Assembly (NCBI GenBank): GCA_047974845.1
Contig: JBKECQ010000074.1
Coordinates: 1 to 9,169, forward strand
Direction: 5' to 3'
Source of the DNA: Aminipila sp047974845
Lineage (GTDB): Bacteria; Bacillota; Clostridia; Peptostreptococcales; Anaerovoracaceae
Length of the DNA: 9,169 bases
The notes under the pieces are model-generated. The model made no database searches, was not told the DNA's origin, and worked only from the letters and a program-made list of their open reading frames with translations. The position numbers were made by a program, and so were the translations under genes. Below are positions 1-6,373 of this stretch, one piece after another (position 1 is the first letter of the stretch; every line of letters begins with the position of its first letter).

Positions 1-1
1 T

Positions 2-31
2 AATAGCATAAGGATATCCTTCTATTTTTTT
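2..31 (+). terminator. Possible rho-independent terminator at left edge
   Basis: The 12-bp palindrome AAGGATATCCTT (10-21) is flanked by AATAG (2-6) and CTATT (22-26), which can extend the stem across a 3-nt bulge. A T-run follows at 25-31. It would end a rightward transcript that enters from outside the window. The loop is very tight and the stem is AT-rich, so this is a weak call. Confidence 0.3.
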
Positions 32-48
32 ATATTTTAAAAGTTAAA

Positions 49-108
49 CGAAAAAAATAGAAAATACCTTGCAGAAAGCATAGAAAATGCAATCTTGCAA
101 GGTATTTT
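49..108 (-). terminator. Leftward rho-independent terminator
   Basis: A perfect 13-bp inverted repeat (61-73 with 96-108, arm AAAATACCTTGCA) encloses a 22-nt loop. Read on the minus strand it is followed by CTATTTTTTT (60 down to 51), a good U-tract. On the plus strand no T-run follows. It probably backs up the araC-type gene terminator at 225-247, since no other leftward gene ends nearby. Confidence 0.6.
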
Positions 109-120
109 GTCTACAGTCTG

Positions 121-156
121 ACCACAGGATTATATAATCCTGTGGTTTTCTTGTTT
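121..156 (+). terminator. Rightward rho-independent terminator
   Basis: A perfect 26-bp palindrome (121-146, half-site ACCACAGGATTAT) is followed on the plus strand by a T-rich tail (145-156). It would end a rightward transcript from left of the window. That implies a convergent arrangement with the leftward regulator genes. No T-run follows on the minus strand. Confidence 0.6.
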
Positions 157-214
157 TTATAGATATTTACACATACTAACTTTTCGGTGATAGAGACCTG
201 CATAAGGGCGGTTA

Positions 215-247
215 AAATAGAAAGAGGGCAACCACAAGGGTTGCCCT
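215..247 (-). terminator. Terminator of the AraC-type regulator gene
   Basis: The stem AGGGCAACC (225-233) and GGTTGCCCT (239-247) has a 5-nt loop and lies about 25 nt past the stop codon of the leftward gene. Read leftward it is followed by a T-rich stretch, CTTTCTATTTT. It is GC-rich compared with its surroundings. The segment TAAGGGC at 203-209 could pair instead with 243-249. Confidence 0.75.
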
Positions 248-271
248 TACTTATAACAATTTGTCTCAAGG

Positions 272-1177
272 TCATTTTAACAACTTTAACCAAACCTCCA
301 TGCTGGTGGTCTGAGGTGTATGACTTGCATAACGCTCTGCACAAAATGGCTCTGTCTGTAGTTTGTGGTTAGGAAGCCATGTTTCGTAGAGATATTGTTC
401 CGCTTTATAAAGCACATTCATTACAAGATCCTGAAAGTTTTCTGCCTCAAAGGTGCAGACAATATAATCGCCTTCAGGGAGTTCCAAACTGGTAAAGCCA
501 TCGGGAATGACTGTATTATCAGCTTTTGTTCCAGCAAAATATACAAAGTATCCCTCATCGGCGCATGGGTGTGAAACACCAATTTCTTCGGTATCGTCAC
601 TAACTGCCAGTTTCAACACCTTTTGTTTGTGAAAATCCCGCCAAAGTATGTCCAAAGGATCAACACCGGATTCTGTTCCAAGGCCTTCCACAAATTGTAC
701 CGGCATCTTTTTCTCAAGTCCAACAAAATGGATTGGTTGGGTGAGCTGTCGCCTGTTCACCTCAAGAACAATACCATCTGTAATAAGTGGCACACCCTCA
801 TCTACCAAGGTATAATGTAGCAAAATCTCTGGCTTTGTCATACAGTTAAGCACTTGCGGATTACTTCTGTATTCTGCCGGGGTCATACCAAAGGTGCTCT
901 TAAAGGTACGAGTAAAGTGTTCGTGAGAGGAAAAACCAAGCTCCAAGGCTATATCTAAAATGCGATGCTCTTTTTGTAATAGTGCCTCCGTTGCCCTTGC
1001 CATACGGCGTAGTTTGATATACTCTGCCACAGGTTTTTTCACCAAGCGGCTAAAGAGTCTTTGGTAATAAAACGGCGATAACGATGCTATTTTTGCAAGT
1101 TTTTCAATGCTGATTTCTTCATTTAAATGATTTTCAATAAATTCTATGGTTTCTTGTATTTGTTCCCATGCGTGCAT
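272..1177 (-). CDS. AraC-family regulator with GyrI-like effector-binding domain
   Basis: This cytoplasmic transcription factor of 301 residues has an N-terminal AraC/XylS DNA-binding domain (about 1-107). It contains two helix-turn-helix units, near 23-44 (EEISIEKLAKIASLSPFYYQ) and 73-95 (ILDIALELGFSSHEHFTRTF), then FGMTPAEYR. The C-terminal part (about 130-301) looks like the GyrI/SoxS-Rob type ligand-binding fold: LPEGDYIV near 223, then YETWLPNH near 254 and a closing ERY. The DNA-binding domain at the N-terminus is the Rob-like order. The ATG at 1177 is chosen because AAGGAGG (1186-1192) sits 8 nt upstream; an in-frame GTG at 1186 overlaps that ribosome site and is unlikely. The gene lies 93 bp downstream of the MerR-type gene on the same strand and may be co-transcribed with it. 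The ligand and targets are not readable from the sequence; proteins of this build often respond to amphipathic or toxic small molecules. Confidence 0.9.
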   Translation of the reverse strand: MHAWEQIQETIEFIENHLNEEISIEKLAKIASLSPFYYQRLFSRLVKKPVAEYIKLRRMARATEALLQKEHRILDIALELGFSSHEHFTRTFKSTFGMTPAEYRSNPQVLNCMTKPEILLHYTLVDEGVPLITDGIVLEVNRRQLTQPIHFVGLEKKMPVQFVEGLGTESGVDPLDILWRDFHKQKVLKLAVSDDTEEIGVSHPCADEGYFVYFAGTKADNTVIPDGFTSLELPEGDYIVCTFEAENFQDLVMNVLYKAEQYLYETWLPNHKLQTEPFCAERYASHTPQTTSMEVWLKLLK

Positions 1178-1207
1178 TATAAGCACCTCCTTTTACCATA
1201 GGATACC

Positions 1208-1235
1208 ACAGTTACTGCAAACTTTGCTTGACTGT
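1208..1235. promoter_or_regulatory. Small dyad between the two leftward regulator genes
   Basis: The 93-bp gap between the MerR-type and AraC-type genes holds GCAAA-C-TTTGC (1217-1227), nested inside ACAGT (1208-1212) and ACTGT (1231-1235), whose centre is shifted by half a base. It could be an operator, perhaps for the AraC-type protein itself. I see no convincing promoter or terminator in the gap, so read-through from the MerR-type gene is plausible. Confidence 0.3.
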
Positions 1236-1270
1236 ATATGCTCTGTTAAGTGGAAACAAGATATTATTGT

Positions 1271-2002
1271 TCATTTTCTGCAATAGATTTCAATGGCAGC
1301 AGACATAAACGCGGCTGTTCCTGCTCCATTTTGGTCTATATTTTCGGTAAAACGATTGTCACCAACATACATCAAGCCTAGACAAGACAAAATATCTATT
1401 GTGCAATCATAGAAATTTGCAGTAATGTAATCCTGCCATTTCTTTACGAGGGCTTGTGCTTCCTTGCTTTCCGGCTGAATATCACGATTTTCAGCAAATT
1501 CCTGTAAAATTGTTTCGCCCTCACCGTACAATACTTTCCACTGGTCATCGTCATAATTGCTTGTTTTTTGCTCACTTTCAGCATAGGCAGCGGTGTTGCC
1601 CCAGCGTTCCTTTACCTCAGTAGCATACTTTTTCTTATTGGCTTCAAATTCGGTCATATTAAATTGTTTAAAACTCATATCAAGTTCTCCTTTTAATGTA
1701 TTATCTACAAGATTAATTAAATTGTCTATGCGACTTCGCTTTTGAAGAAGCAATTCCCTATGTTTTGTTAGGGCATCTGCCTTGTGATAATTTGTATTTG
1801 TCATAATTTCTTTAATATCTTTTAGAGAAAAATCCAATTCTCTAAAAAATAGAATTTGTTGTAAGGTTTCTAACGCTTTGCTATCGTAAAGTCGATAGCC
1901 TGCCTCTGTGATTTTGCTTGGCTTTAATAAACCAATTTCATCATAATAATGCAAAGTGCGTACTGTAACACCAGTCAGCTTTGCAACCTCATTTATTTTC
2001 AA
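1271..2002 (-). CDS. MerR-family regulator, TipA/Mta type, with TipAS-like domain
   Basis: A 243-residue cytoplasmic regulator. Residues 1-70 form the MerR winged helix: the start KINEVAKLTGVTVRTLHYYD, then IGLLKPSKITEAGYRLYD. A coiled-coil dimerisation helix spans about 75-108. The C-terminal 115-243 part resembles the TipAS drug-binding domain of TipA and Mta, with an acidic, aromatic-rich helical sequence including ERWGNTAAYAESE and a conserved-looking end (GAGTAAFMSAAIEIY). MerR proteins of this class activate multidrug exporter or self genes by twisting promoters with long spacers. The start is a TTG at 2002, exactly at the family's usual N-terminus, with CGGAGG (2013-2018) 10 nt upstream, a rather long spacing. 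Its own promoter (2100-2130) is of the MerR type, so autoregulation is likely. No efflux pump is adjacent; the only neighbour in the same direction is the AraC-type regulator. Confidence 0.92.
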   Translation of the reverse strand: MKINEVAKLTGVTVRTLHYYDEIGLLKPSKITEAGYRLYDSKALETLQQILFFRELDFSLKDIKEIMTNTNYHKADALTKHRELLLQKRSRIDNLINLVDNTLKGELDMSFKQFNMTEFEANKKKYATEVKERWGNTAAYAESEQKTSNYDDDQWKVLYGEGETILQEFAENRDIQPESKEAQALVKKWQDYITANFYDCTIDILSCLGLMYVGDNRFTENIDQNGAGTAAFMSAAIEIYCRK

Positions 2003-2099
2003 TTTCCAAAAACCTCCGTTTCCTGTCTTGGTTTTATTTTTAATATCAAATTCATCTTTTCATATTTTGTATTTTAATCTGTGTTCGAACAACAAGTAT

Positions 2100-2130
2100 A
2101 CTTTACACTATTACGAAACGTAAGAGTCAA
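2100..2130 (-). promoter_or_regulatory. MerR-type promoter with 19-bp spacer and operator dyad
   Basis: Read leftward, -35 TTGACT (2125-2130) and -10 TAAAGT (2100-2105) are separated by exactly 19 bp, the overlong spacer typical of MerR-activated promoters. The spacer holds the dyad TTACG-TTT-CGTAA (2111-2123), extended by ACT/AGT on both sides (2107-2127). The predicted start lies about 90 nt upstream of the MerR-type gene. A second palindrome, TGTTCGAACA (2082-2091), lies just inside the transcript. Confidence 0.75.
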
Positions 2131-2200
2131 TAGTTTTTCAAAAGTTTTTTAGTATCAATCAATATTTTATTATAGATAAAATTTGTTTACCATCATTTTC

Positions 2201-2299
2201 AAGTATACCCTAAATTTTTTAAATGCACTCTAGTCTTTTAAGTGCACTCTAGTTTTTTCAAGGGTACTCTGAGATAAAAAAGGTATATACCGAAAATTC
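2201..2299. repeat. Direct repeats phased at about 20 bp upstream of the kinase gene
   Basis: Similar 11-mers start at 2221 (AAATGCACTCT), 2240 (AAGTGCACTCT) and 2260 (AAGGGTACTCT). A weaker copy lies at 2201 (AAGTATACCCT), and a degenerate one at 2280 overlaps the palindrome GGTATATACC (2282-2291). The spacing of 19-20 bp puts the copies on nearly the same face of the helix. Most are separated by T-runs. They end about 20 bp before the -35 box of the kinase promoter. An array of this kind fits cooperative binding of a regulator, plausibly the SARP-like response regulator encoded downstream, but that link is inferred. Confidence 0.6.
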
Positions 2300-2317
2300 A
2301 TACTGAAAATGTACATA

Positions 2318-2346
2318 TTGATAAAATAGGCATGATATAGTAAAAT
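2318..2346 (+). promoter_or_regulatory. Promoter of the sensor kinase operon
   Basis: TTGATA (2318-2323) and TAAAAT (2341-2346) are separated by 17 bp, a good sigma-A-type match. The predicted start near 2353 leaves a leader of about 240 nt before the kinase start codon. The phased repeats lie directly upstream. Confidence 0.65.
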
Positions 2347-2352
2347 TATAAG

Positions 2353-2592
2353 TAGAAAGGGTTTCCTAGTTGTTATACTAAATTATACTTAATTTTAAAT
2401 AGATATAAGCGGTTCACTGCTTATAAACAAGCTAGGTTAATAATTTGATAAATAAATGCTTGGGACAAATAATTAACATTTTTCTCAGGCATTTTGTTGT
2501 GAAAATGCATTTTTCACATTTATGAATAGATATTCTTACATTTAAGTATAAGCAGTCGGGATTTGTTTTATTATTCGTATGAGGTGAAGCAC
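2353..2592 (+). promoter_or_regulatory. Long structured 5' leader with attenuator-like hairpins
   Basis: There is no gene in this stretch. Elements seen: a local hairpin TATAAGC/GCTTATA (2404-2410 with 2419-2425); an 11-bp stem with two G-U pairs (2455-2465 with 2483-2493) followed by TTGTTGTG, resembling a terminator; and TGTGAAAA/TTTTCACA (2498-2505 with 2511-2518). An alternative stem GCATTTT/AAAATGC (2489-2495 with 2502-2508) excludes both of the last two. A perfect 10-bp long-range match joins ACTGCTTATA (2416-2425) to TATAAGCAGT (2547-2556), competing with the first hairpin. The leader matches no riboswitch class that I recognise. Confidence 0.45.
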
Positions 2593-3897
2593 GTGAGAGA
2601 GGCATATTTGCAAAACTATATTATTGAAAACTATTTACTTATTGCAATGGTGATAGGTACATATTTTGTAGTTTCTATGAAATCAGCAGTAGATATCTTA
2701 ATAAAAAAAAGAATGGTCATGAATATGACATTACTACTGATTTTGTCTATATCGGAATTCTATATGAATTATCTAAAAGAACAGGGTTCTCTGGGAATAT
2801 CTCTTATTATAACAAGTATAGTATATTACTCCATAAAGCCTATGATTTTGGCAACAGTCATACATATGGTAGAACCAAAAAATAAATTAACCTATATTCC
2901 GGCAATAGTGAATTTCCTTTTTTATTGTTATGCATTTTTTAAAAATAGTGTATTTCATTTTGGAGCCGATGGAAGTCTTGAACTTGGATTTGTTGGGCAT
3001 GCCTTTATTGTTACGGACTGGGTATATTGGATTATATTCCTTTGTGTATTAAATATAAAATTTTATAGAAAGGCAGATGCAAATCCTCTTGGAGTATTTT
3101 TCTTCATAGCGTGGCTGATGACTGCAAATATTATGGAAACAATGGGAATACGAACAGGCATACTGACTGAAACTTATGCTGTAGCATTTGTGTTTTATTA
3201 CCTTGTAATTCATGTATACATATCACAACAGGTAAATGAAGAAAAGGAAATAAAGCTGAGGGAGCAAAGGGTATCGTTGATGCTTTCACAAATACAACCT
3301 CACTTCTTATATAATACTTTGAATACTATCACTGCTCTTTGCAGAGCAAATCCAAAGCTGGCAGAGGAGACTACTATAAAATTCTCTAAATATCTTAGGG
3401 AAAATATGTATAGTATGGGTGAAAATGATACACATCCTTTTACTGAGGAGTTGCAACATACAAATATTTATCTTGATATAGAAAAACTGAGATTTGGAGA
3501 GAGAGTTAAGGTAGAGTATGATATAAAATCAGATGATTTTAATATGCCAATTCTAACCTTGCAACCAATTGTAGAAAATGCAGTGAAGCACGGTATCTGT
3601 AAAAAGATGGAGGGTGGAACAATAAAGATTTCTACAGAGAAAAAGGGAAGGGATCACATAATAACAATTGCAGATAATGGAATAGGTTTTGAAATAGACA
3701 AGGCATTAAATGATGGAAAGCCACATATCGGAATACAAAATGTAAATGAACGGTTGAAAAGTACGGTTAAGGCAGAAATGCAAATAACAAGTTTAATTGG
3801 ACTTGGAACTACTGTAAAAATTATTATTCCAGGTGAAAGAAGAAATATAAGATTGGAAAGTGGTGAACGACGTGAAATACTTAGTATTGGACGATGA
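2593..3897 (+). CDS. Membrane sensor histidine kinase, LytS/YpdA-type core
   Basis: An inner-membrane kinase of 434 residues that autophosphorylates on histidine and passes the phosphate to the adjacent response regulator. The first 210 residues hold about seven hydrophobic segments (near 14-29, 41-60, 67-91, 99-116, 136-157, 166-182 and 193-210) and no large extracellular domain, so the signal is probably sensed in or near the membrane. A linker leads to the His_kinase domain, with SQIQPHFLYNTLNTI and the phosphoacceptor His at about 237. The ATPase part has the N box LQPIVENAVKHG (about 323-334), G1 DNGIGF (361-366), HIGIQNVNERL and GLGTTVKI. I chose the GTG at 2593 because GAGGTG (2581-2586) lies 6 nt upstream; an in-frame TTG at 2563 has no ribosome site. 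The gene overlaps the regulator by 26 bp, implying coupled translation. The signal is unknown. Confidence 0.9.
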   Translation: MREAYLQNYIIENYLLIAMVIGTYFVVSMKSAVDILIKKRMVMNMTLLLILSISEFYMNYLKEQGSLGISLIITSIVYYSIKPMILATVIHMVEPKNKLTYIPAIVNFLFYCYAFFKNSVFHFGADGSLELGFVGHAFIVTDWVYWIIFLCVLNIKFYRKADANPLGVFFFIAWLMTANIMETMGIRTGILTETYAVAFVFYYLVIHVYISQQVNEEKEIKLREQRVSLMLSQIQPHFLYNTLNTITALCRANPKLAEETTIKFSKYLRENMYSMGENDTHPFTEELQHTNIYLDIEKLRFGERVKVEYDIKSDDFNMPILTLQPIVENAVKHGICKKMEGGTIKISTEKKGRDHIITIADNGIGFEIDKALNDGKPHIGIQNVNERLKSTVKAEMQITSLIGLGTTVKIIIPGERRNIRLESGERREILSIGR

Positions 3898-4675
3898 AAT
3901 AATTGCAGCAGAGTATCTTGCAGCATTAATAACTGAAATTGATGAGAAGGCAGAGGTTATAATTGCAAATAATCCTATTGAATCACTGGAGCTTGCCAAA
4001 AAACAGCAGTTCAATGTTTGCTTTATTGATATACAAATGCCGGGGATAAATGGAATTGAGTTTGCCAACAGTCTTAAGGAAGCTTATCCCAGAACCAATT
4101 TTATATTTGTGACCGGTTATTCAGACCATATGGGGGAAGCTTTCAGACTAGACGCCAGCGACTATATTATGAAGCCCGCAAATGTAAATCAGATACGCCA
4201 TGCACTTGAAAATCTCAGATATGCACCTCAGAATAATAAAGAAGAAAAAGAGAAACAGAGAATACAGATAAATTGTTTTGGAAATTTTGAAATACTTATA
4301 GAGGGTAAACCTGTTAAATTCAAATTTGATAAGACAAAGGAACTTTTGGCATACCTTGTTCACAGAAAAGGAGCCAGATGTACTTCAAAGGAAGTAATTG
4401 CTACTTTATGGGAAGAGGATGGCCATGATTCGTATTATAGGATGCTTAAAAAAGATTTGCAGGATGTTTTAAATAAACTTGGTTGTGGACAAATAATATA
4501 TAGTGAAAGAGGACAAATTGGGCTTGCCTGCTTAGAAACCATCCAGTGTGATTACTTTAAATGGGTGGAAGACAGCGTAGAGGGAAGAAAACTTTATCAT
4601 GGGGAGTATATGGCACAGTATTCTTGGGCAGAAGAGGTCAATGCCCTCATAGAAATGGAGAAATATTTATTATAA
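3872..4675 (+). CDS. Response regulator with SARP-like winged-helix output
   Basis: A cytoplasmic regulator of 267 residues. The receiver domain (about 1-117) has acidic D7-D8 (LVLDDE), the phosphoacceptor D53 in CFIDIQMPG, T81 in FVTGYSD and K101 in IMKPAN. A basic linker (EEKEKQR) leads to a winged helix (about 130-215) beginning INCFGNFEILIEGKPV and continuing DKTKELLAYLVHRKGARCTSK. This is the OmpR/SARP-type domain of the receiver-wHTH-BTAD regulators. After it only about 50 residues remain (QCDYFKWVEDSV to EMEKYLL), far too short for a full BTAD/TPR domain, so it is a short form. The preferred start is the GTG at 3872, with GGTGA (3862-3866) 5 nt upstream and a family-typical first sequence; in-frame GTGs at 3860 and 3863 lack ribosome sites. 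It is translationally coupled to the kinase, its obvious partner. SARP proteins bind direct repeats, and such repeats lie upstream at 2201-2299. Confidence 0.88.
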   Translation: MKYLVLDDEIIAAEYLAALITEIDEKAEVIIANNPIESLELAKKQQFNVCFIDIQMPGINGIEFANSLKEAYPRTNFIFVTGYSDHMGEAFRLDASDYIMKPANVNQIRHALENLRYAPQNNKEEKEKQRIQINCFGNFEILIEGKPVKFKFDKTKELLAYLVHRKGARCTSKEVIATLWEEDGHDSYYRMLKKDLQDVLNKLGCGQIIYSERGQIGLACLETIQCDYFKWVEDSVEGRKLYHGEYMAQYSWAEEVNALIEMEKYLL

Positions 4676-4716
4676 ATTTTGAATTAATTAAAAAATTTGT
4701 CTAATATTCGCATTTA

Positions 4717-4746
4717 TTGACACTTCCTTGACGGTGAGAATATTAT
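4717..4746 (+). promoter_or_regulatory. Promoter of the nhaC unit
   Basis: TTGACA (4717-4722) and TATTAT (4741-4746) are separated by 18 bp. The predicted start is near 4753. TTGAC recurs exactly 11 bp later (4728-4732), within the spacer; 11-bp direct repeats just upstream of -10 are the arrangement known for SARP-type activators. No convincing terminator separates the regulator gene from this promoter, so some read-through is possible. Confidence 0.7.
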
Positions 4747-4778
4747 GATGCAATTGTAATTTTAAAAATCATAATATT
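4739..4778. promoter_or_regulatory. Perfect 11-bp inverted repeat over the nhaC -10 box
   Basis: AATATTATGAT (4739-4749) and ATCATAATATT (4768-4778) form a perfect inverted repeat with an 18-nt gap. The left arm covers the -10 box, so most of that arm lies before the predicted transcript start. An operator that blocks or modulates the promoter is more likely than an RNA hairpin. The right arm ends 3 nt before GGAGG (4782-4786). The binding protein is unknown. Confidence 0.55.
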
Positions 4779-4795
4779 TGCGGAGGTGTTTTTTA

Positions 4796-6316
4796 ATGAA
4801 TGAAAGAAACAAGACTGTCAGATTGCCAAACAAAGTGGAAGCTCTTATTCCAATTGTTTTCCTTCTGACTATAATGATTACGAACTATGCACTAGGCTGG
4901 GGCAAGGATCCTCATATCCCTGTAACTCTTGCGTGCGCAGTTGCTATGATTGTTGGAAAACTGTGTGGATATAAATACAAGGAAATGCTAGCAGCAGGAC
5001 TTGAAGCTGTTAACCAATCTCTTGAAGCAATCATTATCATACTTCTTGTTGGATGTCTAATTGGTTCATTTACTGCGTGCGGAACTATTCCGGCTGTAGT
5101 ATATTATGGATTAAAGCTGTTTACACCGGCTATATTCCTTCCATTCGTAATAATTCTTTGTGCGGTGGTAGGTATAGCACTTGGATCGGCGTGGACAGTA
5201 ACGGCAACACTGGGTATTGCGTTTATGGCAATAGGCACAACAATGGGACTAAATCCGGCGCTTATTGCAGGAGCTATTCTTTCAGGTGCATGCTGTGGCG
5301 ATAAATTTTCACCGCTTTCAGACTCGACAAACTTGGCGGCAGGTTCTGCGCAGACCGGATTGTTTGATCACGTAGCGGCTATGGTAACTACGACTTTCCC
5401 AAGTTTAGTTATTGCAACGGGCATATTTGCGTTTTTCTCACTTTCAAAGGTTGAGAGCTATGATTCTACTCTTGCAAATGAGTTATCAGCTGCAATTGTT
5501 GAACATTATACATATATAAGCCCAATCCTTCTTATTCCTATTTTATTGATTATTGTAGTAGCAGTAATAAAAATGCCGGCTATACCTTCAGTTGTACTTC
5601 TTGCTTTGGTTGGATGTGGATTTGCTGTGGTTTTCCAAGGTGCTGGAATTTCAGACTGTATTACAATGTTACACTATGGCTACGAAGCTGATTCACAAAA
5701 TGCTCTATTTATGAAACTTGTAAACAGAGGTGGTATGGACAGCATGCTTTGGACTAATAACCTTGTAATAGTTGCGGTTGCCTTTGGTGGTATACTTCAA
5801 AAGATTGGTTCAGTTGAATCTCTTCTTGGAGGATTTATAAAGAAGGTTAAGACTCCATTCCAATTAATAGTTGTTACTATTATGACTTCAATGTTCTGTA
5901 TCACAACTATGTGTGACCAGTATTTAGGATTAATCATTCCGTCATCAATGTATAAGAAAAACTTTGATGAAATGGGATTAGGTAGAAATATGCTTTCAAG
6001 ATCACTTGAAGATGGTGGTACTTTATGGTCACCACTTATCCCTTGGTCTTCTTGCGGTGCATATCACTCAGCAGTACTTGGTGTTCCAACACTGTCATAC
6101 TTGCCATATTGCTTTATGAATATCATAAACCCTATTTTTGCTATTGTTACTGCAAGCTGGGGTGGTAATATCTTATATGCTGATGGATCAAGAACAAACT
6201 TGTTTGGTAGGCTTAGAAAGGGTCACGGTCCTGCCGGTGCACCTGAAGAGGCACATGAAATTGCAATGAAGGCTCTTGCAGAAAAAAGAACAGCCGGAGT
6301 ATATAAGAGTTTATAG
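4796..6316 (+). CDS. nhaC: NhaC-family Na+/H+ antiporter
   Basis: An integral membrane transporter of 506 residues, close to the family's usual length, with about a dozen hydrophobic segments. The family exchanges Na+ for H+ across the cytoplasmic membrane. Family signatures are GSAWTVTATLGIAFMAIG (about 130-147) and the discontinuous-helix motif GDKFSPLSDSTNLAAGS (about 168-184), with a related second motif EDGGTLWSPLIPWSSCGAY (about 395-413). A hydrophilic cytoplasmic tail (about 465-506) closes the protein. The ATG at 4796 is used because CGGAGGTG (4781-4788) precedes it at proper spacing; the upstream in-frame TTG at 4778 would include the ribosome site. The gene has its own promoter and lies 120 bp after the two-component genes. 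It is probably co-transcribed with the small membrane protein gene. Some members of this superfamily exchange organic acids or other substrates, so Na+/H+ specificity is a family inference. Confidence 0.9.
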   Translation: MNERNKTVRLPNKVEALIPIVFLLTIMITNYALGWGKDPHIPVTLACAVAMIVGKLCGYKYKEMLAAGLEAVNQSLEAIIIILLVGCLIGSFTACGTIPAVVYYGLKLFTPAIFLPFVIILCAVVGIALGSAWTVTATLGIAFMAIGTTMGLNPALIAGAILSGACCGDKFSPLSDSTNLAAGSAQTGLFDHVAAMVTTTFPSLVIATGIFAFFSLSKVESYDSTLANELSAAIVEHYTYISPILLIPILLIIVVAVIKMPAIPSVVLLALVGCGFAVVFQGAGISDCITMLHYGYEADSQNALFMKLVNRGGMDSMLWTNNLVIVAVAFGGILQKIGSVESLLGGFIKKVKTPFQLIVVTIMTSMFCITTMCDQYLGLIIPSSMYKKNFDEMGLGRNMLSRSLEDGGTLWSPLIPWSSCGAYHSAVLGVPTLSYLPYCFMNIINPIFAIVTASWGGNILYADGSRTNLFGRLRKGHGPAGAPEEAHEIAMKALAEKRTAGVYKSL

Positions 6317-6373
6317 AAAATATTTTGTTAATATTATTGTTGAGAGTATTGTTAATATAAGAGAGGAGATAAT

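Noticed and set aside
111..372. Short open frames on both strands at the left edge
   Set aside because: They run across palindromic terminators and the end of the AraC-type gene, and have no coding character.
1175..1186. GTG start at 1186 for the AraC-type gene
   Set aside because: That GTG is part of the AGGAGGTG ribosome site; the ATG at 1177 lies 8 nt beyond it.
3654..4363. Minus-strand open frames inside the kinase and response regulator genes
   Set aside because: They are antisense shadows of well-supported coding sequence with conserved motifs.
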